A program made the position numbers and the translations under genes. Of a DNA stretch of 64,000 nucleotides, positions 10,073 to 20,728 are shown in pieces. Source of the stretch: Vitrella brassicaformis (taxonomy: Eukaryota; Sar; Vitrellaceae); the NCBI GenBank assembly GCA_001179505.1, contig CDMY01000433.1:1-64000 (forward strand). The letters run 5' to 3'. The notes under the pieces were generated by a model. That model saw only the letters and a program-made list of their open reading frames with translations. It searched no databases and had not been told where the DNA came from. Every line of letters begins with the position of its first letter. Within the stretch, counting starts at the first letter, position 1.

Positions 10073-13000
10073 TCAGTCAGAGTCCTGTAAGGGTCTGCTG
10101 GGGTCGATGTTGTCCGGGGTTGTCTTGTGGAGTGTCATGAGGTGCGTCCACAAGGGGTGGATGAAGCTGTATCGGTGCAGCCGGTACTCCTTCAGACACG
10201 ACGCTATCACCGCCACTTGCAGCGAACGGAACAGGGTGATGAATCCCACAAATATGCACACTACCTCCTGCGCACATAGTAGGAGACACAGACAACACGC
10301 ATACACACAAGAAGTGTCGGCAGGGCGATGAGTGAGGCACGGCACTGTCTTACCACTAGCGTCAGGAAGCTGTGTTGCCGTAGAGATATCATGCCACGAC
10401 CTGAGCATACACACACACGTACGCATGCGACATGCTCTCCACCTGCCTCCAGGTAGACAGGCATGTATGCTCGTGTGTGTCCCTCCCTCACTTCTGTCCC
10501 ATAGAGTGGTCAGCAGCGTCAGCAGCCGGGATGCAAACGCCCCGTCGGCCCTGTGCTGCGACTGGTGCGTGTAGAATACGGCAGACGAGGCGATGACAAA
10601 ACCCGCCAACAGGATGATGGCCACGAGCAGCGGGGCACGCAGCTTGGCGACTGTCGACCGAAGGGCTTGCAGCTGCGAAAAGTAGAACAGACTGTATCGG
10701 ACCATCGCTCCCATGAACAGCAGCAAAAGGATGGAATCGGCGATGTGGGATGCCTACAGGCATGAGAGCAAAGCGGGAAGCAGCATGTACAGCATGGCAC
10801 ATCAATTGTGGGAAGGTGTCTCACATTTCGCAGCCGGTAAAAGTAGTCGAAGCTGTCATACGCCTCGAGACCATCCAGCACGCTATCCTGTGGGCGAGAG
10901 ACGCGGAGAGGTGCAGGCATATAGCCCAGAGTCTGCCGTTTCGTGTTTCTTACGTTGATGTGGTCGGCTGCCCATGTGGTTCGGATGGCAAACGACACAA
11001 TGATCATGATGGGGATCGACAGAAAGAGAAACGTCCACACAGACAGCCTGTAATGACATTTGTAGTATGTATGGATGCCAATGAGACTTGCCGTCCGTTC
11101 TTGTTACTTTTCTTTCTCTGTATCGTATCTCGGCCGCAGTATGCGGCGACCCTGACAGAAGACACGCCTGTGTGTGTATGTGTGTCTCTTTGTGTGTCTT
11201 ACCTCCATTGCGATGACCACGAGTGCCCACAAGATGGCGAAGGCAAAGAGCACGTGGTCCTGGGCCACGAGGATGTAGGAGCTGACCGCTATGGGCAGCA
11301 GCTGCACCTGGGTCACCGCCGAACCTGAGACAACAGCCATCTGTGGGCTGAGTTTATATGCATGGCTGTGTCGGGTGTTGGTTGAGGACCGGCGACATTG
11401 ATTTCTAGATTGACGTAGCAGCTGAGGATGGCGTCCACACTGCACAGAGAGACACACCGACGTGTACACCGCAGTGCGATCGGTCATTGACTGAGCACGC
11501 TCACCTTGGGTTGTAGAGTATGAAGGACACCTTTACTAGCCGCGTGTCGGCGGTCAGCCAGCCGGCCCTTAGTGACGCAAGATCGTTACGCAACGTCGCG
11601 CTGAAAGAGCAAAGAACCAACGGCGATCCTTCTCGTGTGTCCTGCATGGAATTGCTCACATGTCGTCGACAGCCACGTGTCTGGTGTCTCCATCGCCGCC
11701 CGAATCATATCTGCCCAGCAGACCATAGCTGTCACCACCAGCCGCAGGGAGGGCCCCGGCAGGGCCCTTCTTCCAGTCAGCAGCATCCCTGGCGGCACGA
11801 ATCTTGGGCTCGATGTTGATGCGATGCCAGCTGACAGTGGACACGCAGAAAATGAGGAGACAGGCATGTTTATGCCGTATGTGTGTGTGGTGTCCCATGC
11901 GAACAGGCTGGCTTACGTGTATGGTGGCTGACATGCTGGGAAGGCAGCTCCACCAAAGGCTGATGTGAATGATTTCTCCATCTCTGCTCGGCACACAGAA
12001 GGGCGACACAGTACAGCCAGGAGGTGACAGCACGTTCGGCTCTTCTCACTGGTATAGACGTCAGTGCACTCCTCTAGGTCCTCTAGTCGGTCTTGCACAG
12101 TGACTTCCTCAGTCGCCTTGCGGGCTATGTCAACCTTCCTTGCACACAAGACACAACGAGGGAGAGAATCAAACGACAAGCAGCACGCAGCGAGGCAGCT
12201 TTGGCCGCCTTACTGCCTGCAGCTGCAGCTGCCCCAGGAGGGCGAATGAAGCCCTGTTCAGCCGATTGGGCTCGGTGACCTCCTCAATGAATTGGACGAA
12301 CGGCCCCTCAAGCCACAAAAGGAACGTCTCATTGCTCCGGACGTCAAACATGGAGAGCGCGTCCGCATCTTGGCCCCTCTCTCTGCCCTCCATCAGGTAT
12401 GCCGGCGATGTGAGAGGCCTGTGGTCGTCCTGGTTGGCCATCGACGGCTCGGTGAAGTGTATCAGATGGCCGTCGCTTTCGATGCTCTCATACAGACGCC
12501 TCCTTCCTGGTGCCCCGTCTGATGTCTCGTTGGTAGGGTAAGGCCTCGTCAGGGTCTCATACACGTGGGAACGGAGTACACGCTCCTGCACAACACACAC
12601 ACAGCCTTACCCATCAGCCAGGGTGTGATAACGCTGCCAACTGACGTGGACAGTCCGTGCTCTGTTGGGGCCGACGGCGCTGGCCCAGAAGAAGATGGCA
12701 ACGACGAGGAATATGACTTCAATGACCCGCATGAGCATGTCAAAGTTGCGGACGGTGAGCTTCATCTTGGCGCGGTCGATGTAGTCGGACAGCCGGGGCA
12801 GCTTGAGCATCTCCTCGCTCTCTCGTTGCTGTGTGTCAAGCCGCTCCAGCATCATCTTGTCCACACCAGTCTTCCTCAGATTCTCGATGTTGACGGCCAT
12901 CTCGTCCCACACCGCAGGGCTGTCCTGCGGCGCCACTGCGTGCAGCACCGTCCTGCCTCTCACAAGAGTCAGTGGGTAAGGCCGCCCCTGCAGCGCGTAT

Positions 13001-14117
13001 CTGCTCGTCTTTGGGAGGGCAATGCTGCTTATCGACGCCTGCTTCGGCACAATGCGCCCATTTCTGTCCAGGAAGTAGACAGCGTCAGGGTCGAGACCCC
13101 AATAAAGAGAAGCCTGGTGGGCCACGTGCTCCACGGTCTTGGTGACATCCACGTCGATAAGGGCAGTTGTTGTGGCCCAGGGGTCACTTCGCGATGGGAC
13201 GCTGGCGCCTGTCCGTGCGTCGAGCTGGAAGAGCATTTTCGGGACAGGTGGCGGCTGGTGGTCATGGGCGCTGGATGGCCGCTCTGCGCCGCCCTCTGAG
13301 TCTTCCACTATCCTTCTCATGGCGGATGGGTCCATTCTATTCATCAGCACCTCCGTCGTCTGGTCAGCCTTTGCACCTGAGACACGATAAGAAAACGCGT
13401 ACAGATGGCCAGTGGGTCCAGAAGGGGTCGGTTCCCACCTGATGGGCTGGTGAGCACTTCGATGCGGATGGGTACAGTCTGTGCCGTCTGGACGGTGCTG
13501 AGAAGAGAAGTCCCACCAGCAATCACTGAAGCCACAGAGGCGTCCATCCGGCTCTCCGTCTTGGAAATATCATCCAATGAGCCAGAAAAGGCGGCATCGC
13601 GTCCAGCAGACTCCACAGCGCCGTCGCGGAAAAGGGGGGCCATGCTGAGGAACGAATCGAGGAGCCTTTGGCACTTGTCGTTGATTTGTATGATATCCTG
13701 CGACGTCAGATTGACTTCTTCGTCCGTCTTGATGGACGCAAGGCGGCTGCTGTACCGCTCCTTCTCGCGCGTGAGACGTTCCAGGCTCTCTGTAGTCTTG
13801 TGAATGCTGGCAAATCAACACCACCGAGTCAGAGAGTGCACCATGCGAGTCTGTCATCGATCGATGTGTGCTTACTCTCCGCGTACGGCATGCAGTTTGG
13901 ACTGCAGCTCCACGTTGGCATTGTGCAGCTCTGTTTGCAGCGCCCTCAGGTACTTGAGACTCCTGGCTTGGTAGACCCTGTCGAGGATCTCATCTCCGCC
14001 ATTGAGAGGGGCCGCCAGTGGGGGAGGAGAAGGGGCGGCCGGCTCGGGCTGAGGCTGGGGTGGCAGTGGGTCGATTGAGTCGGCGATGAGGCTGGTCATT
14101 CGGGGAAAAGGATGCAA
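10073..14117 (-). CDS. Polycystin/TRPP-like cation channel
   Basis: A long multi-exon gene resembling PKD2-type channels. The N-terminus (from MHPFPR or MTSLIADSIDP) is Pro-rich, then coiled-coil (LKYLRALQTELHNANVELQS). A cytosolic part around 12900-13350 leads to a first membrane helix, MRVIEVIFLVVAIFFWASAV. A large extracellular polycystin-like segment follows, including SNETFLLWLEGPFVQFIEEV and the characteristic DTRLVKVSFILYNPR. Further helices are HVLFAFAILWALVVIAME, VWTFLFLSIPIMIIVSFAI, ADSILLLLFMGAMVRYSLFY, APLLVAIILLAGFVIASS and VCIFVGFITLFRSLQVAVIA. The protein ends PDNIDPSRPLQDSD at 10073. The order of a pre-S1 region, a big S1-S2 loop, and paired S5 and S6 fits TRPP/polycystin. There is no C-terminal EF-hand or long coiled coil after S6. 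In flagellates such channels often sit in the flagellar membrane; that location is inferred. Confidence 0.75.
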
Positions 14118-14255
14118 TCAATGGGAGAGGGATCCTCCGACGCAGTCTCAGGGCCCCCACAGCAGATCCCTCGTGCGCGAATAGATGGGCGTCAAGGCAG
14201 TGGCGTGCCGGCCCTTTAAGCCATCACCTGGGGGAAAACCATTTTTGGAATTTGA

Positions 14256-14275
14256 AGCTCGCAGCTAAGCTCGCA
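14256..14275. promoter_or_regulatory. Two direct copies of AGCTCGCA in a divergent promoter
   Basis: AGCTCGCA lies at 14256-14263 and 14268-14275, about midway between the minus-strand channel start (14117) and the plus-strand oxidoreductase start (14400). The same octamer, in either orientation, recurs at other gene starts in this window. Confidence 0.5.
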
Positions 14276-14399
14276 GTCCTTCCCAAATCGTTGGCCGTGT
14301 AACCTTCTCTTCTTCGCCGTGGACGCTTTCTGCAGATGATCTGCAAATGATCTAGGCTGCCGAATAACTTCCGCCACTGTTTGGGTCATCTGTCTATCT

Positions 14400-17213
14400 A
14401 TGGAGGCTGCAGGCGTTGGGAAGGGGCCGAGTGAGGGTGAGAGTGACGGCGGCGTCAAACGGGAGAGGAGTGAGAGCGGCAGGCACTGTCAGAACGCCGG
14501 ACTGCAGGTGGTCATTGTTGGGGGAGGCATTGTCGCCGCATCCATCGCATGGTAACGACCAACCAACACTCATGGCAGAGAGCAACCACAAGGCTGAGGT
14601 TTGCTTGGTCCCCCCACCGTTTGATTGTCTGTTCCGTTCGCAGGAATGTATCTTTGACGTGCAGCGTGATAGTCGTGCACGACACCCCGGTGGACTCTGT
14701 GCTGCCCGTCGCGTGTGAAGACCACGACACGGCCGACTCGCGACACCCACGAGCGCCACAACACTCTATCAGCCAGTTATCGATACCGGTTAGCACTCGC
14801 CGCAGAAAGATAGAGGTTTTGTCCGTCCGTTTGCTCAGTGTGGGAATGACGTGAATCAGGGCGGCAGCGATGCTCTGGAGAGTCCGTCGTGCTACCCCTT
14901 TGGCTGGATCAACAGCTACCCCCCCAACAGCCACGACTCGCGCACCAAATTCGGACACAACCTCCTCAGCAGACTCGCCACACGAATGTGGCCCAAGTAA
15001 CTTACAATCAGACAGGGCACTATTGATCAGCGTCAGCCCGTGGCAAAATGCTGTCTGTGTTTGCTTGTCAGGTTCTTGAGTCTGCTGAATCTGTCTGCCG
15101 GCGAATGCAGCTACAGATGTGGATCGTGCCTGTGGGCCACAGATGGTACGGCGACTTGATGCGTCCAGTATCTTTGACACGTCACACCGTGTGTGGGTGG
15201 GTGGATGTGCAGAGGACAGCGTCAAGCTCTTGGAGGAGTCGATAAGGCTGTGTCGCGACGTCGACTACCGGTCCACCCAGGTGTCGCCCGTCGACCTCAA
15301 GGACCGCATCGGCAGCAAGGTGCGGCTCAACTCGGCCCGCCTGTGTGTGCATAACCCCGACGAGGCCACGGTGGACGCCGACGTGGTGGCCAACCGGTGT
15401 TTCCAGAAGGCCAAGGAGTGCGGGGCGACCGTCGTGAGGGCCCGAGCGCTGCGCATCATCATCGACAGCGACGGGGCCGTCAAGGGCGTCGAGACCAGCA
15501 AACACGAGGTCATCACCGCTGATGTCGTCGTCATTGCATCGGGTAAGGGAGGGAGGGAGGGAGGGAGGGAGGCATCTCGATGAACAGATCGACAGATGAC
15601 ATGGCAATATGGCCGATGTGTCGACTGTGTGTGTGCAGGTGTAGGCTCTGAGGCGTCTCGGCTGGCTTTGACGGCGGGTATTCGGCACATTCCCTTGATG
15701 CCTTGCTCTGACGTCATAGTTCGGGCACAGAGCGAGGACCCCGTCAACAAACCACTGCCCAGGTTGCTCAAGGACTGTGGATGCCTACAGGTGCATACAC
15801 AACCACACACCTACACCTACACGATGGATGGATGGATGAATGGATGGATGGACGGCGGTTTTGCTGCTCGCTTGTGTTGATCAGAAATTCTGTCTTGGGA
15901 CCGACGACGGCAGGGACCACAGGATTGAAAACTACCACCTCAGACAGGTAGGGGTGCACAAGGACGAATCGGACGCACCAACACGCCCTCTTACACGCGC
16001 TGCATGTGTGTATGTGTCTGTGTGTGTATCAGAAAGCTGACGGGAGCATTGTGATGGCCAGGATAGGTCGTGGCATGGATCGCAGCAGTGAATTTTTGGA
16101 CGCCTCAATCGGCAGGCAGGACGGATCCGCCACATCCGCCAACATGGCACTCACACTTAGACGATCGTCCTCGGCCGGCGGCGGGGCGAGGATACGCTCT
16201 GCCATGAGCGCCACCTCGGTGCTGCCGCCCACAACGCCATCGCCAAAGCGGGCAGCCACCACCACGATGCAATCGGGCGGTTTCTCGCCACTGCAGCCAG
16301 GCTTCCGCCCCCTGGGTCCGTATTGCCGTCGTCACAGCACGTCAGGGGCCGGTTTCGGTCGGGGCGAGGCCAGGTGGGATGCGCCCAAGATGCAGCCACT
16401 GCACGAGGAGGAGGCGCAGGACTACTCGGTCAACGTCGTCTCGCCAAGCCTCCTGGTCAGCCAGCCAGTCAGCCTGTCAGTCAGCCTGGGTGGAGGTGTG
16501 GCTGCATGTATGTTGGCTCCGTGTGTCGTGTGTGTGTGTGTGCGCGCGTGTATCGAATGCAGGTTCATGATGAGCCCGAGATTCAGCACGTGGGGAGGCA
16601 CGTCCTCGACACATGGTCAGAGGTAAGCGATCCACATACGCTGCGCAAGTTAGCAGCCGGGTGGCTTTTCTCTGGAGGGAGGGTGGCTGCACGTGTCTGT
16701 CTGTCTGGCCCTTGTGTGTCCGTTAGGACATCCCGGAGCTAAATCGAGAGGACCTTGCCTTATCGACGTGGATATGGGATCGGCCGCTCGTCGAGGATGG
16801 TAATGTAATGCACATTGGACGGACGGCGCCCGTTGCAGACACTTCATGTAAACCGCTGGCCCGTCTGTCTGTCTGTCTGTGTGTGTGTCTGTCAGGTTTG
16901 CCGATCATTGGGTGGAGCTCACACGTGACGAATCTGTACCTGGCCATCACCCAATCAGGCGTCACGCTCGCACCGGTCAGCATAGCTGCGGTGGCAAAGT
17001 GTCTGTTGTGTATGTCCATGTCTTCTTGTGGTGCAGGTGATCGGCAAGCTGGCCGCTCCGGAGATCCTGAGCGGCAGCACGGTAAAAGAGAAAGAGACGG
17101 CGGCACCAACAGGCACAATGCCCACACACCGCTCCGCTGTCGGTTGTCCTTCTCAACAGAGCAACGAGTTGCTGAGCCCGTATCGCATGACGCGTTTCGC
17201 GCAGAAATCATGA
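14400..17213 (+). CDS. FAD-dependent oxidoreductase, DAO type
   Basis: Nucleotide-binding flavoprotein of the D-amino-acid oxidase/glycine oxidase superfamily. The first exon ends in the dinucleotide-binding motif VVIVGGGIVAASIAW, then the second strand CSVIVVHDTP. A 71-bp intron (about 14789-14859) joins to GGSDALESPSCYPFGWINSY. Later exons carry EDSVKLLEESIRLC, the second FAD-contacting strand ITADVVVIASGVGSEA, and near the end VHDEPEIQHVGRHVLDTWSE, GLPIIGWSSHVTNLYLAITQ, and the tail NELLSPYRMTRF that ends most DAO proteins. The stop is TGA at 17211-17213. An Arg- and Ser-rich insertion of about 110 residues (about 16035-16455) interrupts the substrate domain and may be a lineage-specific loop. 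There is no clear targeting peptide; the first about 30 residues are charged. The substrate is unknown: an amine, a sarcosine-like compound or an amino acid are all possible. Confidence 0.78.
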
Positions 17214-17685
17214 CAATCGAGCCCGTCTGTGCTGGCCAAGAGTGCGCATGGTGCATGGAGGTGGGCAGTTGAGGTGGGCAGTTGGAGGGAGAGGGGATGG
17301 AGAGGCAGACAGACAGACAGACAGGCATGGGACGAGGGGGGCGTGTCTTGTATATGATGATGTGATGGGTTGGGTTGGGTTGGGTGACGGGACGCACAAG
17401 TGACATGTATTTTTGCCTTTCTGGCACGATGGTGCGGATGAAAGCATTGCACCGGGATACCCAATTTGCCGTCTGCCGCGCAACACAAACCGATAGGCCG
17501 ACACCCCTGAACCTGGCCAGGAGGAGAACTGACAGGCAGGCAGCCGCTGTCATCACAATCACACTCCCTGTCCCTCAATGCAGCCACACAGACTATGGAT
17601 ACGTTATGATGCCTTACACTGTATAGCACACATCCTCAAGATACTTTCCAACCCTCCCAATGACCTACATTCTCCAGCGACAGAC
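17214..17685. other. Intergenic spacer between convergent genes
   Basis: The stretch separates the oxidoreductase stop from the ankyrin gene's stop. It holds a GACA tandem run near 17305, a GGGTT tandem near 17370 and no convincing exon. Confidence 0.5.
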
Positions 17686-20600
17686 TCACATAATCATACA
17701 GCAAGGCCCACACGCATGTTTGTGTTTCTTTATGATCTCTAGGATCTCAGGCATTTCAGCCGCCATGTCCTCTGCCGTCTTCCCCTGTCACATAAGCAAC
17801 CGTCGACAATCGACTCTGTGTGAATCTGTATGTGTGCACTTACAGCATTATTCTTCATCAACAAGAGAGACCTTCCACTCCACTCCAATCTGTCATGCAG
17901 AGAGAGACAGAGAGAGAGGGGGTGTGATCTTGAGCGTCGTTCCTGCATATCTCACAGCTTAGTCACAGCCGCAGCTTGGCCTCCTTCGACAGCCAAATGA
18001 AGTGCCGTGTTGCCATCCTGTGCATGTCATGCACAGGGAGAGCAACAAGCAGATGACAGGCATTCTGTGTGTACTGAAGTGTGTGTCTCTCACCTTGTCC
18101 ACCTGTGTGCCAAGGCCTCTTCCCCCTTTGGGATGCATGACGTTCATCACATCGACATGACCAGAGTGGGCAGCCAAATGGAGTGGCGTGTAGCCCTCCT
18201 GCAATCAGCACCAGCACACAATCCACGTTATACATGAGGCGTCAGAGACAGATCTTCAACTCTCTTACATTGGTGCGTACATCCAGCACTTCTCGACCAC
18301 CCCACTTCAACCTGTCATGCAGGGAGATAGAGGGAGAGAGGGTGTGCGTGGAATTCGTCCTTTCTGTCGTCCATCGGTGTTTCTCTCACAGCTGAGACAC
18401 AGCGGCAGTGCGACCATCCCGGGCAGCGAAATGGAGCGCCGTCCAGCCACCCTGTGCGCGTCATACACACAATCAAGGGAAAGACAAACAAACAGATCAG
18501 AGACGGTCCATGTATGTTCACATGTGTGTCTCTTACATCTGTTTGCTGCATCAGTATCTTATTCCCCCCTTTGGCATGCATGGCCTTCATCACATCAACT
18601 TGACCATGCCCGGCAGCATTTATGAATGGCGTGACGCCGTACTGCAATCAGCACATGCATACAATCCACACAACGAGGCGGCAAAGCTATTCTCCCTTTG
18701 TACGTTGCTTCGTGCATCGAGCAGCTCGCCGTCCCACTCCAGCCTGACTTAGAGAGAAAGACGATGTGTGTGAATTCAAGTCACTCATCTCTGTCTCTCA
18801 CAGCTGAGACACAGCGGCAGTGTGACCCCCCGGGGCAGCCATATGGAGTGCCGTGGAGCCACCCTGTGCGTGTCATACACACAATCAAGGGAAAGACAAA
18901 CAAACAGATCAGAGACGGTCCATGTATGTTCACACGATGTGTGTCTCTTACATCTGTTTGCTGCATCAGTATCTTATTCCCCCCTTTGGCATGCATGGCC
19001 TTCATCACATCAACTTGACCAAAGTTGGCAGCAATTATGAATGGTGTGGAACCAAGCTGCGATCAGCACAATGCAACGCACGATGAGGTGTCAGAGACAT
19101 ATGTGTCTCACTAATTTCGTGTACGTTGTTGCGTGCATCGAGCAGCTCACGGCCTCCCCAGTTCAGCCTGACCCATGAAGAGAGAAAGAGGACTCGTGAG
19201 ACGTTCACATGCGTCTCTCACAGCTGAGACACAGCGGATGTGTGACCCGTCTCAGCAGCCATATGGAGTGCCGTCCAGCCATTCTGTGCGTGTCATACAC
19301 ACAATCAAGGGAAAGACAAACAAACAGATCAGAGACGGTCCATGTATGTTCACATGATGTGTGTCTCTTTACATCCATTTGCTGCATCAGTATCTTATTT
19401 CCCCCTATGGCATGCATGGCCTTCATCACATCAACTCGACCATTCTGGGCAGCAATCATGAATGGCGTGTGGCCAGCCTGCGGTCAGCACATGAAGACAA
19501 TCCACACAACGAGGCGGCAAACACAAACAATTGACACCAACAGACATCGAAAGTATGTCTATTCCTTTACCTTGAGACGTGCATAGAGCAGCTCGCTGCC
19601 GTTCACTTCAGCAGTTGAGACACAGCGGCACTGTGACCATTCTCGGCAGCCAAATGGAGAGCCGTCCAGCCGTTCTGCATTTCCATGAAGCCAGGATATC
19701 TCTTCATCACCAGCAACAAAATTGTCCAGTTGTGTTAGTACATCTTTTGTTTGCTGCAGGATCGATGGCCCGTATCGATCATAGCATACCGACATGATGC
19801 CAACGCGACCTTCACGTGCAGCGCAGATGAAGGGTGTGTTCTGAGGGCCAAACAGAAGACTACTGACCGTCTTTCCCCTCCACCACTGCATACCTCGTTG
19901 TTGTCTCGTCTGTCGAGTACTTTGATGCCGTGCATCTCAATGAGCCGATTGACGGACTGCACATCATCCGTCCGCACGGCCTCAAAGATGAAGGATGCTG
20001 CACGCACACAAAAGGGTATAGAGGATTGTGTTTTGCCTCTGTTTGTGCCTACCCTGAGATGAACGCTGGTACTTCTGTATGGTCTTCATCACTTCAGACT
20101 TACCTGCCTGGGCTGCTACCTCGAACGGTGTCTTGTTGTACTGCAATCAACGCACATGAAATCGACGTAAGGATGTTTCACACATGCACATGTACAATCT
20201 TACCCATGGCGCTGCGGTGGTGTTACGTGCATCAAGCAGTTCAGGGCCCCACTTCAGCAGCTGATCGACAGCCCCAACCGCGCCAGTGAACGCAGCATGG
20301 TGCAGCGCAGTGTTAAAATTCTGCACCCCAAATGCAGGACATCTACTCATGTCAAGCCGTAGGCCTTCGGTTGTGCCGTACGATGTCTGATTGATGCAGA
20401 ATTGCTCGGCCACGTTACCCGCGTGTGCAGCCACGAGGAAGGGTGTTACCCTCGCCCCATCTTCAACAAGTTGCCCTTCTGTGTCAAGTATTTCTGGGCC
20501 ATGTTTGTCGATGAGGTCGCTGACAGTCTGCGCACCGTTCGCCTTCACAGCCTTGAATATGGGTAGCTGCAGACAAAACTCCAGCAATGACAACACACAC

Positions 20601-20713
20601 ATCGTCAGAGTCTCTGAGATTTTCCCACCATTGCTGCGCGCCGCAGAGAGAGTTACACCGGAACGCCACGCGCATGCATGCAGGGCCCGGGGGCGATCGA
20701 CTGCCGCCCCCAC
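17686..20713 (-). CDS. Ankyrin-repeat protein with CaaX-like C-terminus
   Basis: Many small exons each encode half or one ankyrin repeat, for example GYTPLHLAAHSGHVDVMNV, YGVTPFINAAGHGQVDVMKA and FNTALHHAAFTGAVGAVDQL. The N-terminal exons start at or below 20713; LPIFKAVKANGAQTVSDLID opens the first repeat, and the exact start is uncertain. The last exon reads GKTAEDMAAEMPEILEIIKK and then HKHACGPCCMIM with a TGA at 17686-17688. CMIM is a CaaX-type prenylation motif, and the extra Cys before it could be palmitoylated, so membrane attachment is likely (inferred). Internal two-exon units are tandemly duplicated with near-identical introns. It is divergent to CFAP43, whose ATG is only 15 bp away. 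It is a scaffold protein by family; the partner is unknown. Confidence 0.75.
18391..19640 (-). repeat. Tandem duplicated two-exon ankyrin units, period about 410 bp
   Basis: The block starting GCTGAGACACAGCGG occurs at 18391, 18803 and 19223, with a diverged copy near 19612. Each of the first three copies contains an exon, an intron and a second exon. The intron stretch beginning GTCATACACACAATCAAGGG is the same for about 60 bases in all three copies, and the following exon (TGCATCAGTATCTTATT...) is nearly the same. The exon ends facing the variable repeat tips differ. Confidence 0.88.
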
Positions 20714-20728
20714 CCCGCAGCACCGAAG

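Noticed and set aside
20678-20728. Upstream in-frame ATG for CFAP43 (MQGPGAIDCRPHPAAPK)
   Set aside because: It overlaps the divergent ankyrin gene's first exon and the extra residues look unlike the WD40 start; the ATG at 20729 is preferred.
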